From Cordilura impudica (taxonomy: Eukaryota > Arthropoda > Insecta > Diptera > Scathophagidae): a DNA stretch of 64,000 bases. Below the pieces are notes generated by a model. It worked only from the letters and a program-made list of their open reading frames with translations. It was not told where the DNA came from and made no database searches. The DNA is taken from NCBI GenBank assembly GCA_963682025.1, contig OY821520.1:180796626-180860625 (forward strand), in the 5' to 3' direction. The position numbers were made by a program, and so were the translations under genes. Shown piece by piece: positions 53,499-64,000 of this stretch; within the stretch, counting starts at the first letter, position 1; every line of letters starts with the position of its first letter.

Positions 53499-53820
53499 AA
53501 ATAAAAACGAAAATCTTTATATGTATAAATAAAAGCAAGAACAAAATACAATCGAACGATTACGTTTGTGTGTGTGTATTTTTGTTTTCTTGTTATTATA
53601 CACACATTCAATTTATTTTGTTTTCTTGCTATTATACACACATTCGTTAATTTTCACCTATATTTAAAAAAAAAAAAAACAAACGAAATGGAAGGGAAAA
53701 ATAGTAAAAATAAATTTAGTTTTTGAAAAATTTCTTCTCTTTTTTGTAAAAGAATTTGTCGTCCTGAAAAGGACGGATTGTTGTTGTTGTATTTTTTTTT
53801 GTTTGTTTAGATATCTCCAT

Positions 53821-54213
<393 letters not shown>

Positions 54214-54454
54214 TTAGTTTTTAACACTTAAGCACTGAATACACAAAATGATATCGGTTCGCCGAAGTACACTCGGTATTTATACTTTTTTTCAATGCTG
54301 TCGCTCACACAATAGGGTTGATTTTTAGCTAGCACACAAGCTGACTTTATCGTTCAAACAATTGTACTTAATGAGCACTTTTGGCGTTAAAAAAATATAC
54401 AATTTGTGAAAAGTGTTTTTAAGTGTTTGTGAAAGAAAAAATAACTAAAGAATA

Positions 54455-54832
54455 ATGCCTCCTAAAGCAAGTGGTAAAGCAGCTAAAAAGGCCGGCAAAG
54501 CCCAAAAGAATATCACGAAGAGTGGTGGTGACAAGACCAGAAGGAAGAAGCGCAAGGAAAGTTACGCCATCTACATTTACAAAGTGGTGAAGCAAGTACA
54601 TCCTGATACTGGTATTTCTTCAAAGGCCATGAGTATCATGAACAGTTTTGTAAATGATATTTTTGAACGTATTGCCGCTGAAGCCTCTCGTTTAGCTCAA
54701 TACAACAAACGTTCGACCATTACCAGTCGGGTAATTCAAACTGCTGTCCGCCTATTGTTACCCGGTGAATTGGCTAAGCATGCTGTGAGCGAAGGTACAA
54801 AAGCTGTCACCAAATATACCAGCTCCAAGTAA
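54455..54832 (+). CDS. His2B: Histone H2B with two substitutions (L45V, E93V)
   Basis: Complete 125-residue frame, but Leu45 is Val (YKVVKQV) and Glu93 is Val (SRVIQT). The SREIQT motif is otherwise almost invariant in H2B, so E93V may impair the protein. It is the only histone copy here with nonconservative change in the fold. Stem-loop at 54864-54879. Confidence 0.93.
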   Translation: MPPKASGKAAKKAGKAQKNITKSGGDKTRRKKRKESYAIYIYKVVKQVHPDTGISSKAMSIMNSFVNDIFERIAAEASRLAQYNKRSTITSRVIQTAVRLLLPGELAKHAVSEGTKAVTKYTSSK

Positions 54833-55506
54833 ATTCTGCCGTTGTGAAATTCCATATATAAAAGGCCCTTTTCAGGGCCACAAAATTAATTCAAAAAGAG
54901 ATTTTCTTGTTACTGCTATTTTTTTTCCTATTAATATAAAATCAATATGATGATGACGATGAATGAATGAATCAAGAACTGAAAAAATGGACGATTCTAA
55001 CATTTCCAAGATATATTAAGAAATTTTTTGTTTTTTTCTAATATAATTTTGCAATTACTAATAAATTGGTAAATCTTTTGTGAATATTTTAGTTTTTTCT
55101 GTAATTTAATATGAAAGGTATTTGATTTTCTTAAACTTTCCATTCTTATTTTTTTTATATATATGAATACATATATATATTTAATTAATCTGTTTTCGTG
55201 TAATTATATCAATTCTCTACATGATTTTATATAATTTGTATTTTCTTCTAAAAACATAATTTTTAATTTCTTCTTCAGAATCTGCAAATCCTTATGAAAT
55301 AATCTATGTTTTACCTAATCTCTTCATTTACTTATATTTATTTTGAAATGTTTTTCCTAATATATTTTGTTATTAGGTAGAAAATTTGTTTGATTTGTAA
55401 TTTAATCTCTTTTTAGTAAATATTTTGTAGCCCTGAAAAGGGCTGTTTAGATAATAAATCTTTTTTCGAATATCGAAAATAATTTGTTCTTCTTTTGGGA
55501 AAAAAT

Positions 55507-56205
55507 TTACTTTTTGCCGGCGGCTTTCTTGGCAGCTGGTTTCTTTGCTGCTGGAACAACTTTTTTCGATTTAGCTGCAACTACTGCGGCGGACTTTGCC
55601 TTTGGTGGTTTTGGTTTTGTTGCTGGTGCTTTTTTGATGGCAACAGCTGCGGCGGGTTTTGCTTTAACTGTACCAGTCTTTTTGGCGGTTTTTGCCTTCG
55701 ACTTTTCGGTCTTTTTCTTTTCGGCCGTCTTCTTGGCAGCAGTTGCTTTCTTTACTGTAACAGCAGTTGCCTTCTTTTTGGTAGCAGCGGCAGTCTTCTT
55801 CTTTTTCTCACCAGCAGCCTTTTTCTTTTCAACGGCAGCTTTTGTTGGCTTGGGATCTTTTGAGGCAGCAACAGACAATTTGAATGAACCAGAAGCACCC
55901 TTACCTTTTGTTTGAATCAATTTTCCACTCGAAACGGCACCAACCAAATATTTCTTAATAAAAGGGGCCAATTTTTGGGAGTCCACCTTGTATGTACTAT
56001 TCAGATATTTCTTAATGGCTTGAATTGATGAACCACCACGTTCCTTTAAAGTTTTAATGGCAGCATCGACCATCACTTGTGTAGTGGGATGAGTTGCTGA
56101 TGGTTTCTTTGCCTTAGTGGAGGCAGCTTTTTTAGCCTTTTTCTCTGCAGCGGGAGCAGCAGCAACTGGAGATGCGGCAGATTCAACAACAGCGGTATCA
56201 GACAT
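55507..56205 (-). CDS. His1: Linker histone H1
   Basis: Identical to other H1 copies. Stem-loop (minus) at 55429-55444. Confidence 0.96.
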   Translation of the reverse strand: MSDTAVVESAASPVAAAPAAEKKAKKAASTKAKKPSATHPTTQVMVDAAIKTLKERGGSSIQAIKKYLNSTYKVDSQKLAPFIKKYLVGAVSSGKLIQTKGKGASGSFKLSVAASKDPKPTKAAVEKKKAAGEKKKKTAAATKKKATAVTVKKATAAKKTAEKKKTEKSKAKTAKKTGTVKAKPAAAVAIKKAPATKPKPPKAKSAAVVAAKSKKVVPAAKKPAAKKAAGKK

Positions 56206-57686
56206 GATTTTTTTTTTAATTTAATTTCAACACTTTAATATAAAACTTGTATAACACTGTATATGCGTATATAGATTTTATGTGTACACCACTTTTTTGT
56301 GGGTACATCGATATGTTGAGAAGCTCATAGTAGTCGAAATAAGCATTTTGCAAAATTTTTAGTGCGAGTGTGTATAAAATTTAACAAAAGTTTTTTCTGA
56401 TTTTTAATTATTTCTACAATATTTTTGCAAAATTTAATAAATTTTCTTTTACAAATTAAAGCTTAGATATGAATGTTTATATATTAAAAAAGAAATTTTC
56501 ATATTTAGTCTAATTTAAGTTTTTACTGACATTTATCTATCCAGATTGTACAAATTTTCCTACAAAATATCAACAAAATTAATTAAATTTACTAAAACTT
56601 AGACATATTTCTGTAATAATTTAATGAAATATTGAAATCTTACATATTTTCTTAAAGCTCGATTAAAAATTTTACCAATAAAATGTTTTTTAGATTTTTA
56701 AAAATTATTTCAAAATTTACTCTATTCTTGAGAAATTTTTTCATATTAGCAAAATTCTTATAAAGTTATTTTGTATAATTTTGCTCTTCACAAATTAAAT
56801 TAAATAGATTTATGTATTATTTTTATGAAAAATTAAAATATTTAGTTACATTTTAACCAAAATATGTATAAACAATTAAATAATGAATTGAATTTTAAAC
56901 AAAAACACTTTTAGTGCTAAAACTCATAGTACACATACGATTTATGGTGTGCGTTATTGTATTTATAGAATCATATTTTATTTATTTTAACATCAAACTT
57001 AAAATTTTACAAAAAATGATTTAAAAATATATGTATGTATATTGAAAAATACTTTGTTTAATTAAATAATTTTGAATGAAATATTTGATACATTTTTTAA
57101 TAATTTAAGTTAAATTTCTTCACATTGGTGCAATTCATTTTGTATAGGTATCTGTATACAAATGAAAATAAATGCATTCAATCGTAATTATTTCGATAAT
57201 TTCTTTTTTATGAAAAAATCAAAAACCGAATTTATGAAATTTTTTCGTAAGAATTAATATATTTATTTAGAAAATGAATTTTTCAAGGAAAAAAATTTTA
57301 ATTTTCAACAAATTAGATATATTTCAGTAAAAACTACTACTTCTAAATATAATTTTAAATAATCGAATTTTTTTCGCTTCATTTGAGAAAATATTCGTTT
57401 TGTCGATGAATATTTTTGCATTTGTTAATATTTGTTTGTTTGGAAACGTCTGTGAAAATAATAACAAATATAAAGCGAGATTCACAAACATTGTGATGTA
57501 TTTGCAAAATTGTTTAACATTTTTTAATTCTTATATTAAAACAATTAGCGGAAAAAAATAAAAATATTTCATTCTATTACTGCAAAATTTGCTATGAAAA
57601 TTTTCATAAAATTATATAAAATGCAATTTATATTATTGAAGAATATAAATGAATATATTTTAAAAAAAAATATGATATAATTTTTT

Positions 57687-58017
57687 TTTGGCGCCAAACT
57701 TATATCACAGGGAAAAAGCAATTTACCGACGGCAAAATAATTTTAAAAAATGAACTTATTAAAGCGAGATTCCCAAACAAAAACTAAAAAATATATTTAT
57801 TTTACATTCTAATGTAAAAAAAAAATCTCAAAAATAGAAACAAAATGTCTGTCATATATTTGTTATTGTTGTAGAAAAAGTTTTTATTAAAAAAAAAAAA
57901 ATAAGAAAAAAAACGCAAATTTAAATTTTTTGGCGCCAACTGCATATCACAGAAAAATGTCAATTTACCGACGGCAAAATGATAATATATATATAAAAAA
58001 TCAATTTTGGCGCCAAA
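57687..58017. promoter_or_regulatory. E2F-like palindrome cluster, unit 7
   Basis: First palindrome 57687-57698, last 58006-58017. Confidence 0.5.
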
Positions 58018-58149
58018 CGGATATGAAAATAATATTAAATTAATGTAAAATTTATTTATTTTGTAGAAAAATATTGTCTCTTTCATAAATTTTTAGTGGT
58101 CCTGAAAAGGACCGATTGTTTGAAAAAAAATTTGTTAATTGGGCATAAT

Positions 58150-58587
<438 letters not shown>

Positions 58588-58618
58588 TCACTGAACACAA
58601 ACACTGTTAACACAAGAA

Positions 58619-58632
58619 TAATTTTTCTGGCA
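58619..58632 (+). repeat. Target site duplication of element D (left copy)
   Basis: TAATTTTTCTGGCA (minus strand TGCCAGAAAAATTA), repeated at 63588-63601. The empty site, for example 4377-4390, lies at the predicted H3 start. Confidence 0.9.
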
Positions 58633-58650
58633 TTTCATTTCATTTCATTT

Positions 58651-58980
58651 ATTTCCCAAAAATTCGATTTACAAAATACTCTTAAAGAATAATATTTTCT
58701 CTTAACATCTATTCCTTACGTACTAAGGTACTTTTCAAGGACTTAACAAATAATATATAAAAATCCAGCTTAGCTGGGGCACTCAGTCATATAAATAAAT
58801 TTAATACACTCAATAACATTCCTCAAAAAAGGGATATAAAAAAGGTGACATTTAATACATACTAATACTTAAAAAACTATACTTATAAACTAAAAGGGTT
58901 AAATCTAAATATTTACATAAAAGAGGAAACAATATTTACAAAAGATAAAGAATGTAGTAAAAGAGTGAAAGATACAAGTT
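58651..58980 (-). other. Element D 3' UTR
   Basis: Same as in B and C, with a few SNPs; no coding potential. Confidence 0.6.
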
Positions 58981-61908
58981 CTATTGTGCGGTGTTGTACA
59001 CCAGATCACACATGTCAAAAGACCTAATTCTCCTGTGGTAAAACAAGAGGTCTGCACCATCGAATAAATAGCCACCATCCCTCAGGGTCAAGAGGTCTAC
59101 CGGAGACATATACCCGTTATCTAAAATAACCTCAACGTTCCTATTCCGCGTAAAGCACCCTGCCACCAAACCATTGTCCAGGGTAGATGCCCTCTCCAAA
59201 AATCTAATAGCTGAGTTCACCAGGTAAACATCTATTCTAGGGGAACCTACACTGTTGTAGATCACCCTACAGGATGGTCTACGCACCACCCCATCTGGCC
59301 CAATCTCAGGCCTCAATCCCAGGCATGCCCTAAAGATACGCCGTTCCCATATCCGAAGCCTCTCCATCTGGCTCGAAGAAATTCCAAACCAGGTAGGAAA
59401 GGCATATGATATGAGGGGTCTTATTATCTGAAAGTACACCAACAACCTCACCCTGGTACTGAGGCCACCCCTCCTTCCTATTAATCTATGGTATACCCAG
59501 TATACCTTCTTAACCTTTTCCAATATATAATCTATATGCCTATAATACTCAAAATTCTCGTGGAATATTACCCCCAAGTATTTAATTCTATCCCCTACAA
59601 CTATATTCTCCATACCAACCCTGAGGACAGGTACAAAGCTCCTTGCGTTACGGAAGAGGCGCCCGCGCCTCCCTTTTATAATGATCCCATTACATTTACC
59701 AACGTTCAGCCGAAGTCCCCATTGACGAAAGTAAGCTGAGAGAGTCTCCAGGTAAGCATTTACCCTCCTATTCGTTGTCCTGGCCCCAGCACCCGAGGCC
59801 GCAATCAAAATATCGTCAGCATAGACGAGCAGTAAATCACCCTCTGGTGGTTGAGGGATGTCAGATACAAATATGTTATACAATACTGGCCCCAGTAGCG
59901 ACCCCTGTGGAACACCTGCCACTACATTTCTCGTTCCAGAGAGACTCTCACCTACCCTCACTCTGAAGGTCCGTCCCTTTAAAAAATCTGCAACCATCCT
60001 GCACGTTCCCCTGTCAAAGCCCATAGTGGTCATCTTGTACAGTATGCCCCCCTGCCATGCTGTATCAAATGCCCTGGAAAAGTCAAGGCTAACAGCGATG
60101 GTAGCATACCTGTTGTTAAGTCCCCTAGTCACAAAGTCCGAAAATAACATCAGTGCATGAGATGTCGAGTGGCCACCTTTAAACCCAAACTGAAAATCCT
60201 TTAGTATATCACCGTTGGAAATTCTGTTGCGAATCCTGTTCAAAACAAAGTATTCAAGCAACTTTCCGAAAGCAGATAGAAGGGATATGGGCCTGTAGTT
60301 TCCACTCTGAGCCGGATCAGAACCCGGCTTCAGGATGGGTACTATTAGCGCCTCCTTTCATATTTTTGGAAAATAGCATAAATTAATGCAGTGATTCAAC
60401 AAGACTGCTAAAAACCTCCAGGTCGGAAAGTCAGTCCTCCGGAGAACTATATCCGGAATTCCATCCCTACCAGCTGACTTCTTATTGCTTCTTCTTCTCA
60501 AAGCTGAACCTATATCAGATGGACCAATAAAGCCGTGTGCCGTCGTACCTTCATCTGCCCTAATGTCACCCCCAAACGAAATCAGAGGTGTTCCATCATC
60601 CAGTTCCGAAATATTCCTATTCACAAAGTCAATAAATACATCAGACCGTATTTCAGGACCTACGCTGCATATCCCATGAAAACTGTCAGCTAAAAGATCA
60701 GCCTTCCCCTTTTCATCCGATATAACAGTCTCGCCTAAACCCTTTAAGTCCGGTATCGGACGTCGACCGCGACGATTAGTGGCCCGATTCACCTGACGAA
60801 ATGTCAGATTGTCAACCCTAATGTCCTGTAAGTATTTTGTCCAATAATCTTGTTCGTAAACTGCAATGGCTCCCTGAATTATCCTATCCAGATTTCTTAT
60901 GTCAGCCCTAACTATATTTGCACGACCAGGGTCCTCTGTTCGCTGCAAAATCCTCCTCAGTCTTTTCTTCTCTCCTATATACCCAAGTATAACTGGAGAA
61001 AGCTTCAAGAGTCCCCTTCCCCCCACTGGGACTTTCGGTATTGAGGAATCCATAGCACTCCGAAATATTCCGCCCATAGCCTCAATACACTCGTCAATTT
61101 CCTGTGTTGTTACGTTTCTATTAGTAGGTAGTTCATGTCTCGGAAGTCCCCGATTAAGTTCCCTGTTAAAAAGTCTTCTATTCATTTTGTCGAAATTATA
61201 CAACATTGGTCTTTCCCGCTCGACAAGGCCACCAGTCTCAATTAAAATCTCCACTGCCCTATGGTCCGATTCAAAGTCTAAAGTGTTCAACCCGCTGTCA
61301 GAACCCGCTGTCAAGGATATATCAGATGATGATATAAAAAAATCTATAAAAGATGAAGAAGTCCGTGTTATCCGTGTCGCCCCGTTAGTTCGGTTAATGT
61401 CCATATATGGACAAGCAAGTAAAATGTCCCGCAGAGCGTTTCCGTTAGCGTTCGTGACAGTCCCCCCCCAGTACGGGTGTCTAGCATTAAGGTCAGCCCC
61501 AATAAGAACCTTTCCGTGTCCAGCTAAGTCAACTATGGCGTCAAAGTCTGATCCGAGTAGCGAGTCCTGAGGTCGCAGGTATAGGGCAATCACCATCATA
61601 GAGGTTCCACCCACACTCTCAACGCGAATCGCAGTGTTTTCCACGTTTCCGGTATCCAGAACAACCCTCTCGCAACGTATGTCGTCCCTTATAAAGACGG
61701 CTGTCCCTCCTCCACGTCCCCTCTGTCGGTTCTGTCTGTACGTTATATACCCCCCGAAGTCAATTCTATGTCCCGGGGAGAGTTTATGCTCCGCAATTAG
61801 TAAAATGTCCGGTCGATGGGTATCCAAAAATACCCTTAAATAATGTCGCCTGTGTCTTGAGACGATGGAGTTTACGTTTATAAAAATACACTTGAGTGTT
61901 CTAGCCAT
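58981..61908 (-). pseudogene. Element D ORF2 with one premature stop
   Basis: Same length as the intact ORF2 of B. A single TGG to TGA change (minus strand, 60358-60360) replaces Trp517, just before the first reverse transcriptase motifs. The frame is unchanged on both sides: the upstream part (516 residues) contains the whole endonuclease, the downstream part the YADD reverse transcriptase. The product would be an endonuclease-only protein. All other motifs look intact, so the mutation is recent or a sequence error. Confidence 0.92.
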
Positions 61909-63457
61909 CCTGACGTATAGAGATCAGCATCCCAAGCAGAGCCCGAGATTTATCCTCATCTGTAACTAATGTCTGATATTGCCTAGCAAAACCACCAATT
62001 TTCCCTAAACACTTCAGAATACCCCCTCCAAAGAACCGTTGGCAGTCCCTATCTAAGATATTAAACTGTGCAGTAGAGTCACTCAGACTAAAATCACTGC
62101 CCACACTCCCTTCAGGCACAGATGCCATCTTGGCAGCTGCCGCATAAGAGACTCCAGCTCCCATAATGCCATGCCCTGGAGCCCTCTCCGTGGCCTTTCC
62201 CATCATGCCGCCATTTACCTTCTTCAAGTGAACCCTATTAAGAAGCTCCTTTCTCCTCGGACAATCCCTAGAGCTAGCAGCGTGTCCCTCAACGCCACAA
62301 TTCACGCACTTTGTAGTCAAACCTATCTTGCGGACCAACTGTCCCGTGACAGCATCTTTGACTATAGTCTCAGCAGTATTCTCGCCCTTGGCGGGCACAC
62401 TGCACTTACCAGGACCGTGATCCCCGCCACATTTCACACATCTATAGGGCATCTGGCAGTTACTCGAAACATGGCCAAAACGTTGGCAATTGTAACACTG
62501 TGTAAGACCCTTCCGCTTAAAACTCCCTATCTGAACCTTACAATGGAGAATATATTTAATCCCATAAAAAGATTTTATATCCGAGGACCTATCCATCTGG
62601 ATCAACCACTTATCGCCACCTAACTTCTGTAACCTTTTCACATTCAAAGCGATCTGCAGGTCACCTAGGTATTCCCGCACCTCCTCAACCTCATACGAAT
62701 CCGATAGACCCTTAATCAGAACCGAGATGGGTCTCAACTCCTTAGGAGTAAATGTATAGAAATGTATCTTTCTATCCACTAGCAAATCCTTAACACCATT
62801 AAAATCGTCAATAGTGCAGACCCCTATGTTCGCGACATTTTTGCTTAAAATTTTTACGATAAAATTACTATGACCTAATTTCGCAGTCATACCCTCTGTC
62901 AAACTTTTAATATTAATATTGTAAACCGTAATAGCCGGTACAGACTTAAAATTTACCTTATCCACAGTACTGTCGCCTTTTCTAGTACCATTCAATGGTT
63001 CGGTATCCTTTTCCGCCTTATTCTTATTAACGCCTTTGTTGATTGCAGCTCCTTTGGCAACAGGCGATTTTTTAAATTTTCCTGATGTGATGCCACCACC
63101 CTTCTTATCAGCGGAACTTTCAACACACCTCATATTAACAGATGCCGGTTTTATATTAGCCGCATCTTTCGGCTCAATTTTAGCCGCCACTTCGAGTTGA
63201 TCTTGGCTCATAGCACTATCAGTTTCCATTTCATCTTCAGATGAGCAATCTCCACAATTAGCCTTAGAAACAATGGCCTCCCATTTTTCAAAGCTGCCTC
63301 TCATCTTCTTATTTTCTTCTAGTAGGCTCAAAATCATTTCCTTCTGTTCAGTAATCTGAAGCATGGCTGCCTCGTACATCTTCTTATAATCACCAGAGTC
63401 ATTTTCAACCGACCCTGCTCTCTTCCTCTTCGGACCAAGAACTTCGTCTCCCTCCAT
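61901..63457 (-). CDS. Element D ORF1: zinc-knuckle RNA-binding protein
   Basis: 518 residues from the first ATG, intact, with the three knuckles and PRE_C2HC-like region of B ORF1. It could still supply RNA-binding protein in trans. The end overlaps the ORF2 start by 8 bases. Confidence 0.92.
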   Translation of the reverse strand: MEGDEVLGPKRKRAGSVENDSGDYKKMYEAAMLQITEQKEMILSLLEENKKMRGSFEKWEAIVSKANCGDCSSEDEMETDSAMSQDQLEVAAKIEPKDAANIKPASVNMRCVESSADKKGGGITSGKFKKSPVAKGAAINKGVNKNKAEKDTEPLNGTRKGDSTVDKVNFKSVPAITVYNINIKSLTEGMTAKLGHSNFIVKILSKNVANIGVCTIDDFNGVKDLLVDRKIHFYTFTPKELRPISVLIKGLSDSYEVEEVREYLGDLQIALNVKRLQKLGGDKWLIQMDRSSDIKSFYGIKYILHCKVQIGSFKRKGLTQCYNCQRFGHVSSNCQMPYRCVKCGGDHGPGKCSVPAKGENTAETIVKDAVTGQLVRKIGLTTKCVNCGVEGHAASSRDCPRRKELLNRVHLKKVNGGMMGKATERAPGHGIMGAGVSYAAAAKMASVPEGSVGSDFSLSDSTAQFNILDRDCQRFFGGGILKCLGKIGGFARQYQTLVTDEDKSRALLGMLISIRQDG

Positions 63458-63572
63458 AGCAGTTACAGGACACAACACAATATACTCGGCACAACTTAAA
63501 TTTATAACTTTTTCACTTTTCACTTTTAACTACACAATATAGCACACTAGCTTGGCTGCTAGCAAACGAATG

Positions 63573-63587
63573 AATTTTTTTCAATTT
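63573..63587 (-). other. Extra bases at the 5' junction of element D
   Basis: 15 AT-rich bases between the target duplication and the element start, absent from C and reduced to AATT in B. Likely non-templated or slipped synthesis during second-strand formation, or transcript bases from an upstream start. Confidence 0.6.
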
Positions 63588-63601
63588 TAATTTTTCTGGC
63601 A
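63588..63601 (+). repeat. Target site duplication of element D (right copy)
   Basis: TAATTTTTCTGGCA; the H3/H4 promoter continues directly (GCTTAATGTG). Confidence 0.9.

Positions 63602-64000
<399 letters not shown>

Larger units (their letters stand above)
58633..63572 (-). mobile_element. Element D: Jockey-like non-LTR retrotransposon at the H3 start site
   Basis: Full-length B/C-family element on the minus strand, co-directional with H3. Its AAATG tail (about four copies, read as CATTT at 58631-58650) faces H3. The CATTCG start is at 63567-63572, followed toward H4 by 15 bases of AT-rich filler (63573-63587) and the right target duplication. The H3 TATA box at 63615-63624 (minus strand) points into the element, with about 50 bases between the TATA start and CATTCG. 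The 3' UTR inverted repeat is at 58765-58777. Orientation and target are the same as for the 5' end of element B. Confidence 0.92.

Noticed and set aside
60262..60357. Frameshift in element D ORF2
   Set aside because: The two open segments are in the same frame; the break is a single TGA.

Overview
The window is a stretch of a tandem replication-dependent histone gene array from a dipteran insect, most likely a higher (cyclorrhaphan) fly. Evidence: the gene order and orientations are those of the Drosophila histone quintet (H2B>, <H1, <H3, H4>, <H2A). H4 starts MTGRGKGG, H2A ends KKTEKKA and H2B starts [12 protein letters not shown] as in flies. Spacers are very AT-rich, the genes have no introns, and each ends in a histone 3' stem-loop (core CTTTTCAG) followed by a purine-rich U7-type element instead of a poly(A) signal. 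Species cannot be named from the sequence alone.

Layout: seven units, counted from one H2B ATG to the next, start at 215, 6597, 24016, 30383, 36749, 43124 and 54455; an uninterrupted unit is about 6.37 kb. Units 1, 3, 4 and 5 contain no mobile element. Units 2, 6 and 7 carry four full-length (about 5 kb) non-LTR retrotransposons of the Jockey type: A (9133-14143, +, H1-H3 spacer), B (about 17028-21969, +, H3/H4 promoter region with a local inversion and an H4 duplication), C (48541-53485, +, H4-H2A spacer) and D (about 58633-63572, -, H3/H4 promoter region). B, C and D are near-identical members of one family; A is a divergent relative that shares only the first 27 bases closely. Together they make up almost a third of the window. 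B and C have both ORFs open; D has one nonsense codon in ORF2; A has frameshifts in both ORFs.

How it fits together: H3/H4 and H2A/H2B are divergent pairs sharing promoters; H2B/H1 and H4/H2A are convergent pairs; H1 lies behind a 1.9-kb AT-rich spacer with palindromic TTTGGCGCCAAA (E2F-like) sites. The most striking observation is that elements B and D have their 5' ends joined to the same base position at the predicted H3 transcription start, immediately downstream of and co-directional with the H3 TATA box, so an S-phase histone promoter points into each of them. The 3' side of B joins the equivalent position at the H4 start; both starts contain the 10-mer AAAAATTATT. This raises the possibility of a retrotransposon family that uses histone promoters or histone-locus chromatin as a niche. 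Consequences for genes: one H3 (58150-58560) is cut off from its TATA box by D, one H4 (22041-22352) has lost its TATA box to B, and two adjacent H2B copies carry the same one-base frameshift.
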